A stretch of DNA of 64,000 bases from a virus, in the IMG/VR virus record IMGVR_UViG_3300017971_000261, positions 16,268 to 80,267 of that record; one strand, given 5' to 3'. Below are positions 40,960-50,002 of the stretch, in pieces; the stretch's first letter is position 1; every line of letters begins with the position of its first letter. The notes beneath the pieces are model-generated. The model did no database searches. It saw only the letters and a program-made list of their open reading frames with translations, and was not told the origin of the DNA. The position numbers were made by a program, and so were the translations under genes.

Positions 40960-41613
40960 ATGCGACTTTTCAGCTCGAAGATTGCGAATCCGGTAAGCGG
41001 AGGAACTACTTGGGACGAGTTTGTTGCCAAGACACTGTCAGCAATGAACAAGACCGAGGAAGAGACAAAGACCGCTGAGACGGAAGAGCAACCACAGAAG
41101 CAGGAAGAGGAAACCCAGGAAGAGGACGAGAAGACCGCTGCCAAGATCATCAAAGAAGACGGGGAAGAGGAAGTCAACGTCAACAACGAAGGCACCCCCG
41201 AGATGACAAATGATGATTACGAGAAGGACATCACAAAGCATCGCGAGAGCGAAGCTGAGTCCACAGAAGAAGTCAAAGAGGCAGAAACCGAAGAGACAAC
41301 CGAAAAGCAAGCTGAGACCAAAGAAGAGGAAACTGAAAAAACAGAAGACGAAGAGCCTGCGAAGGAAGAAGCCAAGAGCACCAAGGCTAGTATGCAGGAT
41401 AGTTTCCGTAAGATTGCTTCACTGGGACGACGAGAGAAGCTTATGACATTGGCAGCTCTTGCGGCCGACAAGAATAACCCGATTGAATACTGCGAAGCGA
41501 TGGTTGGAATCAAGTTGGCAGACATGACCGACGAGGAAAGACGTTGGTTTGCCGATTATATGTCCATCATCTATCCGCAGAAGTTCGTCGAGGAATTGGT
41601 CGCTAAGCGCTAA
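40960..41613 (+). CDS. Acidic scaffold-like head protein
   Basis: A 217-residue protein. Residues 30-145 are almost only Glu, Lys, Thr, Asp and Ala (EETKTAETEEQPQKQEEETQ and similar), a low-complexity acidic helix typical of scaffold or internal head proteins. The last 70 residues form a compact helical domain (DSFRKIASLGRREKLMTLAA, MTDEERRWFADYMSIIYPQK). AAAGGAGAGG precedes ATG. Role inferred from composition and context. Confidence 0.65.
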   Translation: MRLFSSKIANPVSGGTTWDEFVAKTLSAMNKTEEETKTAETEEQPQKQEEETQEEDEKTAAKIIKEDGEEEVNVNNEGTPEMTNDDYEKDITKHRESEAESTEEVKEAETEETTEKQAETKEEETEKTEDEEPAKEEAKSTKASMQDSFRKIASLGRREKLMTLAALAADKNNPIEYCEAMVGIKLADMTDEERRWFADYMSIIYPQKFVEELVAKR

Positions 41614-41655
41614 TCTTCTGGTTCCCTCGTCTTCGCTCGAAAGGAGTGTGGCCAG

Positions 41656-42318
41656 ATGATTGTGCCCGTAGGGTCTGTCAAGAAAGCGGTGGCACAGGCG
41701 GATTTTAAGAACGCCTCTGTCTTCGGCAGCGACCTCTTTCAGAAGTTCGCTTTCAGGGCTTCAGAAGAGGACATGGATGGTGTTTCGCAAGTTCAACCTG
41801 CTCCTGATGAACAGCAGCAAGTAATGGAGGAGGCACTGGGACCGGGCTCACAGAGTCCGTCCATAAGCGAACCTTTTCGCCAACAGGACCAAAACCAGTA
41901 TAATGTAGCCAAGATGTACGGCGTCGAATTCGACCAGGGCTTGGCTCAGCAGGTTGGTCAAGGTTTGGGCCAAGGTGTTCCTCTAAAACAGATGATCAAT
42001 GAATTCGTTGTAAAGAGCCTGCAGGACAAGTTCCCTGGGCTCAACGGCATCAACGTGCGTGTAGATACAAGCAACGTCAGTGGTGTTGAAGTTTACATGA
42101 ACGCTTTGCCGGGACAAACACCAGAAAACTTAGACGGTGGCCTCGTAGCAGAGGCAGCCGCTTTCTTTTTGGCCACGAATGGCGTCATTCAAGGGCCAAT
42201 GGAATTTGGCAGTACTACCGAACAGTCTGAGGCCCTTTTTGAAGCGTACGTCAAAGCAGGAAAGTCAGAAGAAGATGTTGGGCCCGAAGTAAAGAAACCA
42301 GGCAAAGGGAGTAAATAA
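41656..42318 (+). CDS. Hypothetical head-operon protein
   Basis: A 220-residue protein with AAGGAGTG before ATG. The N-terminus (MIVPVGSVKKAVAQADFKNA) is followed by a Gln-rich linker and a C-terminal folded part (VRVDTSNVSGVEVYMNALPG, GGLVAEAAAFFLATNGVIQG). Its stop overlaps the next ATG by one base, suggesting coupled translation. No family recognised. Confidence 0.6.
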   Translation: MIVPVGSVKKAVAQADFKNASVFGSDLFQKFAFRASEEDMDGVSQVQPAPDEQQQVMEEALGPGSQSPSISEPFRQQDQNQYNVAKMYGVEFDQGLAQQVGQGLGQGVPLKQMINEFVVKSLQDKFPGLNGINVRVDTSNVSGVEVYMNALPGQTPENLDGGLVAEAAAFFLATNGVIQGPMEFGSTTEQSEALFEAYVKAGKSEEDVGPEVKKPGKGSK

Positions 42319-43274
42319 TGACCCTCTCCAAAAACTCATCGGATAACGAAACAGTCGACGAACTTCTCGGACAACTCATTGACAAAGTAGAGGAAAAAAC
42401 GGCTGAATCAAGCATAGGAAGTCCCAGCGAACAGTCTGAGACTTTCTTCCAGTCATTCACAGAAGGTGATATGACCGGCGTGCGCCGTGAGTTCCTTAAT
42501 GATGTCGGCAAGGAACTATTGTACGCCGCGAATAGGGCCGGTGTCAATATCTCGGAAACAGATCTTGCTAAGTTTGCCACTGATGCATGGAATAACAACA
42601 CCAGAGGTCGAAATCTGGAACTCCAAGCCCGTGGCTACTGCAGAAAACTAGCAGATATTGAGGCCAACCCAAAGCCAGGGACAACAAGAGTTGCTGGCAA
42701 TTCTGAGACAGACCGTTTCAATCCTCACCGGATTACCTCTGGCAGCTTTGTGCCTAACGAGAATCGACAGGGATACATCGGGATGTCTAAAAGCCCTAAC
42801 TCCATCTGGGACTCTGAGGCCATCATTCGCCTCGCTCAGGAAAAGGGCGGTGACGAGAAGATCAAGGAAAGCCATCAAGCACGCCAAGATTACAAAGAGG
42901 CCCAGAAGTTCAAAGAACGGTTCCAGCGAGAAAACAAAGAGGCCCCGATGGACACCGGTGTACAGCGTTCTGCATCCGCTTTGGATGGTATGAATGAACG
43001 TAACGATCCGCCCGTATCCGGTCTCAGAATTCTTAGCGAGGATCGAGATTTCAACAATGTGCCTGATCTAACAGAAGGTGAGAAGATCAAAGCACGCAGG
43101 CGCGACGAGAAAGTTGCGAAGGCCAAGAAAGAACTCGAAATACTCAAAGGCACGACCAAGGTTGATAACTCGGCCAGCTCACTATTTGGGATCAACGAGC
43201 CGTCAGATGGAATGTCCTCAATTGAACGCAAAGGCATGGACAATCTTTTCGGCGGTGGTGAAGAAACCAAGTAA
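42318..43274 (+). CDS. Hypothetical head-operon protein
   Basis: A 318-residue, polar protein. It starts MTLSKNSSDNETVDELLGQL, very like the start of the protein at 50003 (MAFNLSKNSSDK). The segment FGINEPSDGMSSIERKGMDN lies near the C-terminus. A coiled-coil stretch is likely at about 265-290 (RRRDEKVAKAKKELEILKG). Assembly role inferred from context only. Confidence 0.6.
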   Translation: MTLSKNSSDNETVDELLGQLIDKVEEKTAESSIGSPSEQSETFFQSFTEGDMTGVRREFLNDVGKELLYAANRAGVNISETDLAKFATDAWNNNTRGRNLELQARGYCRKLADIEANPKPGTTRVAGNSETDRFNPHRITSGSFVPNENRQGYIGMSKSPNSIWDSEAIIRLAQEKGGDEKIKESHQARQDYKEAQKFKERFQRENKEAPMDTGVQRSASALDGMNERNDPPVSGLRILSEDRDFNNVPDLTEGEKIKARRRDEKVAKAKKELEILKGTTKVDNSASSLFGINEPSDGMSSIERKGMDNLFGGGEETK

Positions 43275-43288
43275 CGAAGGGAACGCTC

Positions 43289-44794
43289 GTGTTCAATCTG
43301 ACCAAGTTTAGCCAAGAAGAAGGCGAGGGGCCTCCCACCGAAACAGAGTTCAGTACAGATGTCGAACAAGAGGCCACAGATATAGGTCAGGAATCCGAGG
43401 AGCCGACAGAACCAACAGAAACCCTAACTGGGACTAGGTTGTTCAATGCACTTCTGGTCGGAAAGCTCCAGGATTACTACGACCCGGGCGTATTCCAGGC
43501 TCTCATGGCGGGCGTCTCCCCTCCGCACAATGTAGACGCGATCGAAGGCGATGTCCGTCGTCTTCCTGAAATCCAGAATACCAATCCAGAATACTTTCAA
43601 TGGGACCAAAACGCAAACCGAGCGTTTCAGCAGGTTAAGGCAATTCTTGATTCGGGTGGCACACCAGTTGTCCCACTTCGAGCAGCCAGCTCTGATGAAA
43701 TCGTCAAGGAAGGCCAAATAACACCAGAACCACAAGAAAACCAAGGACCTATGGCATCAGAGGACGCATTTGTTGCTACGTATTTGGCACCCCTAACAGG
43801 GTATGACCACGAGAAAAATGCGACCATAGAGACTTCAGAATCCGCACGGGCCCAGATACTTGAGAACATTTGTCCAATTGGCGAAGAGGAAGCCAATAGC
43901 GAACTCGAAGAAATACAAAGGCTAGACCCAAAACTGAATTCGCAGGAAGCAGATCAACAAATGCGGAAGTTTTATCAAAGGTGGATTCCGCCTGCACTTA
44001 GGCGAGCCCCCCAAATGGAGCAGACAGTCATGAGCGAAAATACGCCGGAAGGCATCATCAAACATAACCTCTGCAAGTTCTGCTCACAGTCAGACGATTG
44101 TGGGAAGAAAGGCATGAAGAAGGAAGCCTCCGTTGCGTTCTATGGGCAACCTTACTTACTCTATGGCCCAACAGAGAAACGAAAGTGTCCCAAGATGAGC
44201 GGCAAGAATATGGGAGACTTCGTATCGGAATACATCTGCCGACACCACTGTCTAGACGGCATTGTCATTGATGATAACAAAACGGTTTGTGGTGAAGCGC
44301 TATGGCGTGCGAACGTTATGGACAAGTACAGCCGTGACTATGTTGATGCGGATGGCAACTTGGTAGGCGGTTATATCAACAAGCGGTTTGAGGTGAATTA
44401 CAATGTCCCGGAAGACAATAACATTAGACTTAAACCTGGTGAAGTCCGCAAACCGTCAGAACGGTTCTGGAACTACGAAGCCAGGATGCAGCACATGCGG
44501 GAGACAGAGGGGAAAAAGAGGGGATACCGCCCGACCACAGACACCTCCCCGCCTTTTAACTGGTCTAGAGATGTGGAACAAAACAACGTAGAGGCCTCGC
44601 AAGAAGAGAGAGATCGCCGAGAAGAAGCCAGCGGCCATCAGACCGTACAGTACACCAACAGGGATCAGGGTGAGAATCAACCCAAGAAAGCGTTCAATCT
44701 CAACGCATTCAAGGAAGTTACAGCAAGCACAGACGAAACAACGATCATTACGACCAGTGCCGTCGATACGGAAGATCCAAAAAAAAAAGACTAG
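43289..44794 (+). CDS. Cysteine-containing head-operon protein, possible slippage product
   Basis: A 501-residue protein starting with GTG (MFNLTKFSQEEGEG). Residues about 255-345 contain several cysteines (NLCKFCSQSDDCGKKG, RKCPKMSG, YICRHHCLDG, KTVCGE) that could bind metal or a cofactor cluster. The N- and C-terminal thirds are acidic and disordered. The end reads DPKKKD-stop, encoded across ten consecutive A residues (44779-44788). A -1 shift at this run would read on for 111 more codons to 45123. Function unknown. Confidence 0.65.
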   Translation: MFNLTKFSQEEGEGPPTETEFSTDVEQEATDIGQESEEPTEPTETLTGTRLFNALLVGKLQDYYDPGVFQALMAGVSPPHNVDAIEGDVRRLPEIQNTNPEYFQWDQNANRAFQQVKAILDSGGTPVVPLRAASSDEIVKEGQITPEPQENQGPMASEDAFVATYLAPLTGYDHEKNATIETSESARAQILENICPIGEEEANSELEEIQRLDPKLNSQEADQQMRKFYQRWIPPALRRAPQMEQTVMSENTPEGIIKHNLCKFCSQSDDCGKKGMKKEASVAFYGQPYLLYGPTEKRKCPKMSGKNMGDFVSEYICRHHCLDGIVIDDNKTVCGEALWRANVMDKYSRDYVDADGNLVGGYINKRFEVNYNVPEDNNIRLKPGEVRKPSERFWNYEARMQHMRETEGKKRGYRPTTDTSPPFNWSRDVEQNNVEASQEERDRREEASGHQTVQYTNRDQGENQPKKAFNLNAFKEVTASTDETTIITTSAVDTEDPKKKD

Positions 44795-45123
44795 CTAGTA
44801 CCCTCCAGAAGCACGGCCCGACGGAGGCGATTTCGCCGTCGGGCTCTTCTTGTTTCAACCTGAGCAAACAACCACAGGTAGCAGACCCGATTCTAGAGGT
44901 TGACGCCAAAGTTTGTGTCACTCCAGAATTCCTTCAGCAATTCATAGATGAAGATGGCGATTTTGATGAAGAGCAGTTTGATCTCTTTATTGATTCCCTA
45001 AGCGACTCTGAGAAGTCTATAATGGAACAAAACCTGAACAATATCGGTGAACTGCTTCGACTTAAGGCTTTGGTTGATTCAGATCATGAAGAGTCCGCCA
45101 AAGACCTTGAGATGGATGGGTAG
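44788..45123 (+). CDS. Start-less open frame, probable -1 extension of the 43289 gene
   Basis: This frame is open from inside the A10 run to TAG at 45121-45123 (111 codons) and has no ATG, GTG or TTG until a Met codon about 70 codons in. Its content looks coding: CFNLSKQPQVADPILEVDAK and then an acidic helical part (FIDEDGDFDEEQFDLFIDSL). The FNLSK peptide matches the N-termini of other head proteins. It could be made by ribosomal or polymerase slippage on A10, or be a gene whose start was lost. It spans the hairpin at 44816-44844. Confidence 0.5.
   Translation, partial: RLASTLQKHGPTEAISPSGSSCFNLSKQPQVADPILEVDAKVCVTPEFLQQFIDEDGDFDEEQFDLFIDSLSDSEKSIMEQNLNNIGELLRLKALVDSDHEESAKDLEMDG
44816..44855 (+). 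terminator. Hairpin with T-rich tail, possible Rho-independent terminator
   Basis: GCCCGACGG (44816-44824) pairs perfectly with CCGTCGGGC (44836-44844), followed by TCTTCTTGTTT. The tail is not a pure T-run, so termination may be partial. It lies within the start-less open frame, so it may instead regulate read-through to the portal gene. Confidence 0.6.
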
Positions 45124-45143
45124 TCCGCCGGTGAGGTGACCTT

Positions 45144-48100
45144 ATGTCAAAACTAATACTGCCTGATGATCCTGAGTTCCACCAGCCCACAGTGTGGGGT
45201 GATGCAATCGCCAAGGGGCTTACGCCAAAGTCGGCATCCGATAAAATCGTCAAGCAAGCTTCACAAGAAGCAGCCAACCAAGTTCGTTATGCCCAGACCA
45301 TGCTTACGCCAACCCAAGAATGGTGGTACAAGCAAGCCCAAATGGCTAGTCCCGGCATCAACAACATGGTGACGAGCCCCATGTGGTTCTCTCCGATACA
45401 TACACCAATGAATTGGCAAATTGCCTCAAAACGGAGAGAGATATATAATTGGTGCAGGTTCTTTTATACCAATGAAGCTAAAGTTGCTGCTGCTATAGAT
45501 TTCTATTGTTTCGATCCCACCATGCAAGTGCTGCTCGCAGATGGTAGACAAAAAGCTATCTCATCTGTTCAGCCTGGCGATCTCGTACGTTCACATGATG
45601 GCTCGTCTAATGTTGTCAAAAACAAGTTCGTGCGCCGCACCAGAGAAACAATGTTGAGCGTCGCTGTTTCTGGAATATGCGGTGGAAAAACAATGAGGGT
45701 AACAACTGGCCACGAAATACTTACCGAACGTGACGGAGAGATCACGTTCGTTAAAGCTGGCGAACTTCGAAAAGGTGATTATCTTCTTACCCCTATTCTT
45801 TACGATAGTATACCGGACTGCGAGACAATAAATAAAGATCTAGCATGGCTGCTCGGCGTTTACGCTGCCGAAGGTTGTGGAATACCCTATGAAAAAGAAC
45901 TTTCAGATGGCTCGGTCCACAAGAGATTCAAGGGTGTCTATTTTACTATTAGCATTGATGAAAGAGATTTCGCTGATCGTATACGTTCTGCGGTACACCG
46001 AGTATACGGGGAAAATAAAGTAACTATTACAGAAATACCGGAGAAAGGCAAAATAAGGATATCAGCATATGGTTTGCAGATAGCTGACGACCTGATAGGC
46101 CTTTGTCCTGGTATGAGTAGAACAGGAACGAAACGATTTGCACCGGTCGTCATGGGATTTGGCAAAAAAACTCTACTGTCCATCCTGTGCGGCTTCCTGG
46201 ATGGTGATGGATGTTTCAATGCTGCCAACGGTTTCCAGGGTGTTGGTGTTTCCAAAACTCTGTGCGAGCAGATAGCTAATATTTGTGACATACTAGGACT
46301 TGAGTACAGCTTCACAAGCACGCGGATCTCTAAGGGAAATCGTCAGACGTGTTACAACATAAGAATCTCACGTCGAAGTTGTGACCTGTTGTCTGACGCC
46401 TGTTATAAGATTTACGAACATCAAATAGATGAAAGCAAAATACGCAACACACCTTATTTTGCAAAGGGAAAATACATATACCGTAAGATTAGATTTATCA
46501 AAGAGTACGAATATGAAGGAAATGTTTATGATCTTGAAATAGAAAACTCCCATTCCTATGTTGTAAACAGGGTTGCTGTACACAACAGCGGCTTTCCGCT
46601 TAACGGGTTTGATCTGGCCTGCAAAGACAATAACGTTCTCAAGTTTTTCGAGCATAAGATAGTAAGAAAGCTTGATCTACTCAATATTCTAAGGCAAGTT
46701 GCGTCCGAGTACTATATGCTAGGTGATGTCTTTGTCCACACCGACATCGAATGTCCGCACTGTGGTGGTACGGCCAGAGACCCGAAGACCGGACGCATGT
46801 GCAATCACCCGGACGGGATGATCAGCAAGCTTCGGATACTGAATCCGGACTGGATCGAGGTGCACCAGCCGGTCATATCTGATGAGCCGTACATCGTACT
46901 CATACCGGACGAAGAACTCACTACGATTGTGATGCGACGTCGACCGAGACAGATCTATGATAGCTTGCCGGACTACATCAAACAGTACGTCGCGGCCCAC
47001 CAGCCGATCCCGCTCTCGAACCGCGTAACGTCACACCTTAAGCATATGCCCGTTCCATACGGAACCTACGGAACAAGCCTCATTCGTAGGCTTTTCCAGA
47101 CGTTGGCATACAAGACAAAAATCATGACTGCGAACTGGATTGTCGCAGAGAGACTAATCGTTCCGGTACGTATCGTCAAGATCGGTAGCGACCAGCGTCC
47201 AGCATCGTCTGCCGACATCTCTGATGTCCAAATGCAGTTAGCTGCAACGGCTAATGATCCTAATCTGACCATAGTGACCCACCACAATTTCGAACTCGAA
47301 TGGTATGGTGCCTGTTTTCCGCAAACCAATGATATACAAGTACTTACGCCAGAAGGATGGAAAACATACGAAGAAATCAATGACGATGATCTTGTCGGAA
47401 CATTTAACAAGGAATCTGGTATTCTAGAGTTCCAGCAATTCACACAAAGACATGAATACGAATATGATTCATCACTATACGGGCCGCTTTATTCATTTGG
47501 TGATAAATTGATGGATATACCAGTTACGCCGAACCACCGCATGCTAGTAAGGAAAGGAAGATGGACTGATCGCTATGACACTGTAATGTCTCAGGATGTA
47601 AAAAGACACCATAAAATCCCGTGCCGAGTTGGCTGGAATGGCAAACTTCCCCCATCTTTGCCTTATCGGTCTTGCTCGGCTTTGTCGAATATGTCGCTCC
47701 ATGATTTCTTGCGTTTTGCTGGTTACTATGTCTCTGAGGGGCACGTACAAAAGTGGTTCAAGAGCAGGGTATCGACTGAAAAGGTTCCACAATCTATAGG
47801 AATAAGCCAGAATGTTGACCAGCCAGCCTACGAAAAGATAAAGTCGCTTATGTACGGTATCTCAGATCGTGCGTATATACACAAAGACGAGCGTCGTGAG
47901 GTAGCAACCCATACAGTAAAAATTTCCGATGTTCGTTTGGCTGATTATATGGTACAAGAGTTTGGTGCCGGGTCTTCAGAAAAACTGGTGCCACGTTGGA
48001 TTCTGGATCTGCCTAAAGCTGAACTCCGTATTTTCCTTAATGCAGCTATGGAAGGAGACGGGCAGACAAGAGAAATGAAAACCGGCCGCAGATTTCGATA

Positions 48101-49574
48101 TTCTACAGTCTCTAAGCATCTGGCTGATGACATTTTCGAAATCGTTCTAAAGCTTGGATATACTCCATATGTTACCGTAGAATCTGTGAAATCTTTACAT
48201 AGATCTGATATCTACCGTGTATCATGGAGCAACCTAAATAGAACGAAGGAACGTCAGGTCCAAGATATATCACGCCGTGACTACAAGGGAAAAGTGTGGT
48301 GTTTGACCGTGCCCAACGAATACCTTGTTGTTCGTTTTTCGGGTAGATGTTTTATAGTTGGCAACTCTGGTAAAATCCTCCAAGTCACGTCCGAGATGGA
48401 GTATGTCGGCAAGGAAATTTTAGACGGCTTTATGCTGAATCAAGCACTCCTAAATGGTGAGATGGCGTCCTACAGTTCCGCCCAAGTAGGTGTTGAAACT
48501 CTTATTCGTCGTATTGAATCATTCCGCTACATCTTGGCCGAATGGGTTCAAGAGAACATTTTCCGGCCGGTTGCTGAAATGCAGGGATTTGTTGACGAAG
48601 CCGAGAGCGAGAAGATCGGTGAAAAGGTTTATCTGTATCCAAAGCTCAAGTGGTTTGACCTTAATATTCGTGACAAGACACAGTATCATCAGATTCTTCT
48701 GCAGTTGCATGACAAGCAGATCATCTCGACCCAGACGCTGTGTGAGGAACTGGACATCGACTACGATCAGGAAGTGGCACGTCTGCGTTACGAGCAGATA
48801 CAGGGCGGTGGAGCAGCGATGATGGCTGGTGGAGCACCGGGTGCTGGTGGAATGGGACCCATGCCGGGTGGAGGCGGTCCGGCGGGTGGTCCACTTGGGC
48901 CCGCTGCCGGTCCCGGTGGTGAAATGGCTCCAGGCGGTGACATGGGAGGGGCCGGGGGTATGCCCGGTGGCGATCTTGGAGGCCCAATGGCACCGGCCGC
49001 TGGCGTTCAGAAGGTAACCAAGAAGGGGAAAGGTGGTCAGCAAGAGGATGTTGCACCGGCGACACCACCCACGGTCAGGCTGACGAGCCTTGAACAGAAG
49101 ATGGCTCAGATGCTGTTCCGATCTGTGGATGCTCAGGGTATTCACCGAGATCAAGTCAGGGCCCAGTTCCCAGTTGAGAACCCACATGGCGGCAAGCCAT
49201 ATTCTCTCGATTTCGCCCTGCCAAAGCTTAAATTGGCCATCGAGGTGGATGGCGAGGTGTGGCACAACAGCCCGAAAAAGATCGCATCTGACAAAGAACG
49301 CGATTATTTGTTAGCACAAAGAGGATGGACCGTTCTTCGGTACGATGATAGCACCATCGAGGAAGCTCCTAAGGCAGTTGAGCAGTCCGTCTTTGAGTAC
49401 ATCAAGAACATGGCTGACAAATACCGTTCCGGGTTGAAGACTGCGTCCATCGACGAAGGAGCAGGCATCAATCTTTACCAATTAAAGAAAGGCAAGTTAT
49501 CGAACCTTGATGATGATTGGGGCCGTTACGTGCGTCCTACACACAAAACCAAAATAGGGGATCTCTCGCGGTAA
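45144..49574 (+). CDS. Portal protein with two inteins and a C-terminal DUF559-type nuclease domain
   Basis: A 1476-residue precursor; after removal of two inteins (residues 122-481 and 724-1074) the product has 765 residues. The exteins read as a phage portal, the dodecameric DNA gate of the head (NWCRFFYTNEAKVAAAIDFY, VASEYYMLGDVFVHTDIECP, VTSEMEYVGKEILDGFMLNQ). A Gly/Pro/Met-rich linker (about 1220-1290) leads to a C-terminal domain (about 1313-1426) resembling DUF559/Vsr-like PD-(D/E)xK nucleases: LDFALPKLKLAIEVDGEVWH then KERDYLLAQRGWTVLRYDD. An attached nuclease is unusual for a portal. Confidence 0.85.
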   Translation: MSKLILPDDPEFHQPTVWGDAIAKGLTPKSASDKIVKQASQEAANQVRYAQTMLTPTQEWWYKQAQMASPGINNMVTSPMWFSPIHTPMNWQIASKRREIYNWCRFFYTNEAKVAAAIDFYCFDPTMQVLLADGRQKAISSVQPGDLVRSHDGSSNVVKNKFVRRTRETMLSVAVSGICGGKTMRVTTGHEILTERDGEITFVKAGELRKGDYLLTPILYDSIPDCETINKDLAWLLGVYAAEGCGIPYEKELSDGSVHKRFKGVYFTISIDERDFADRIRSAVHRVYGENKVTITEIPEKGKIRISAYGLQIADDLIGLCPGMSRTGTKRFAPVVMGFGKKTLLSILCGFLDGDGCFNAANGFQGVGVSKTLCEQIANICDILGLEYSFTSTRISKGNRQTCYNIRISRRSCDLLSDACYKIYEHQIDESKIRNTPYFAKGKYIYRKIRFIKEYEYEGNVYDLEIENSHSYVVNRVAVHNSGFPLNGFDLACKDNNVLKFFEHKIVRKLDLLNILRQVASEYYMLGDVFVHTDIECPHCGGTARDPKTGRMCNHPDGMISKLRILNPDWIEVHQPVISDEPYIVLIPDEELTTIVMRRRPRQIYDSLPDYIKQYVAAHQPIPLSNRVTSHLKHMPVPYGTYGTSLIRRLFQTLAYKTKIMTANWIVAERLIVPVRIVKIGSDQRPASSADISDVQMQLAATANDPNLTIVTHHNFELEWYGACFPQTNDIQVLTPEGWKTYEEINDDDLVGTFNKESGILEFQQFTQRHEYEYDSSLYGPLYSFGDKLMDIPVTPNHRMLVRKGRWTDRYDTVMSQDVKRHHKIPCRVGWNGKLPPSLPYRSCSALSNMSLHDFLRFAGYYVSEGHVQKWFKSRVSTEKVPQSIGISQNVDQPAYEKIKSLMYGISDRAYIHKDERREVATHTVKISDVRLADYMVQEFGAGSSEKLVPRWILDLPKAELRIFLNAAMEGDGQTREMKTGRRFRYSTVSKHLADDIFEIVLKLGYTPYVTVESVKSLHRSDIYRVSWSNLNRTKERQVQDISRRDYKGKVWCLTVPNEYLVVRFSGRCFIVGNSGKILQVTSEMEYVGKEILDGFMLNQALLNGEMASYSSAQVGVETLIRRIESFRYILAEWVQENIFRPVAEMQGFVDEAESEKIGEKVYLYPKLKWFDLNIRDKTQYHQILLQLHDKQIISTQTLCEELDIDYDQEVARLRYEQIQGGGAAMMAGGAPGAGGMGPMPGGGGPAGGPLGPAAGPGGEMAPGGDMGGAGGMPGGDLGGPMAPAAGVQKVTKKGKGGQQEDVAPATPPTVRLTSLEQKMAQMLFRSVDAQGIHRDQVRAQFPVENPHGGKPYSLDFALPKLKLAIEVDGEVWHNSPKKIASDKERDYLLAQRGWTVLRYDDSTIEEAPKAVEQSVFEYIKNMADKYRSGLKTASIDEGAGINLYQLKKGKLSNLDDDWGRYVRPTHKTKIGDLSR
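45507..46586 (+). mobile_element. Intein 1 in portal (LAGLIDADG type)
   Basis: It has 360 residues, from Cys122 to Asn481. Splicing blocks: N-terminal CFDPTMQVLLADG, block B TTGHEIL, block F YDLEIENSHSYVV and C-terminal VAVHN followed by Ser482. A homing endonuclease lies inside, with two LAGLIDADG-type helices (LAWLLGVYAAEG and LSILCGFLDGDG). The insertion splits AAIDFY from SGFPLNGFDL. Confidence 0.9.
47313..48365 (+). mobile_element. Intein 2 in portal (LAGLIDADG type)
   Basis: It has 351 residues, from Cys724 to Asn1074. Blocks: CFPQTNDIQVLTPEG at the N-terminus, block B VTPNHRML, block F VWCLTVPNEYLVV and C-terminal RCFIVGN before Ser1075. Endonuclease helices are FLRFAGYYVSEG and LRIFLNAAMEGDG. 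It penultimately uses Gly-Asn rather than His-Asn. The insertion splits ELEWYGA from SGKILQVTSE. Confidence 0.88.
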
Positions 49575-49594
49575 CGCAGCATCACGAGGAAGCT

Positions 49595-49999
49595 ATGCTC
49601 ATCACGACAGCAGCCAAGAGAATACGGGATAGAGGGATTAGATGGAAGGAAGTTTACCGCGAGAGGTCCCTCGAAGCCAAGAAGAAGTTCGAGAAAATAC
49701 TTCCCGGATCTTACTTCAGGTGGGAGGGAATGGATTACACCAGTGGACGTCCCTACTACGTCGTAATTGCTCCCTCCGTTTCACGCCGGTTTGGCAAAGC
49801 ATTCTTTGCTGGGGTCAAGAAAATGCCACGAGACCCCAAGAAGAAGGCCTATGCACCTACCGGCAAATACTTTGCCACATTAGCTGCTGCATTACGACAC
49901 GCAAAAGAAATGTGGGGAACGCCTTGGCCGGATGATGCGGCCCAGTACAACAAGCAAGACTTGATGGCAGTAGAGATCCCTAGACACATCAAGGTATAG
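49595..49999 (+). CDS. Hypothetical basic protein
   Basis: A 134-residue protein. ATG 49595 with GAGGA upstream is preferred over in-frame codons inside the portal gene. It has a basic helical N-terminus (AAKRIRDRGIRWKEVYRERS), then a strand-rich part (YYVVIAPSVSRRFGKAFFAG) and a stretch FATLAAALRHAKEMWG typical of a helix. No family recognised. It lies between portal and the large protein at 50003, so is probably virion-related. Confidence 0.6.
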   Translation: MLITTAAKRIRDRGIRWKEVYRERSLEAKKKFEKILPGSYFRWEGMDYTSGRPYYVVIAPSVSRRFGKAFFAGVKKMPRDPKKKAYAPTGKYFATLAAALRHAKEMWGTPWPDDAAQYNKQDLMAVEIPRHIKV

Positions 50000-50002
50000 A
50001 GA

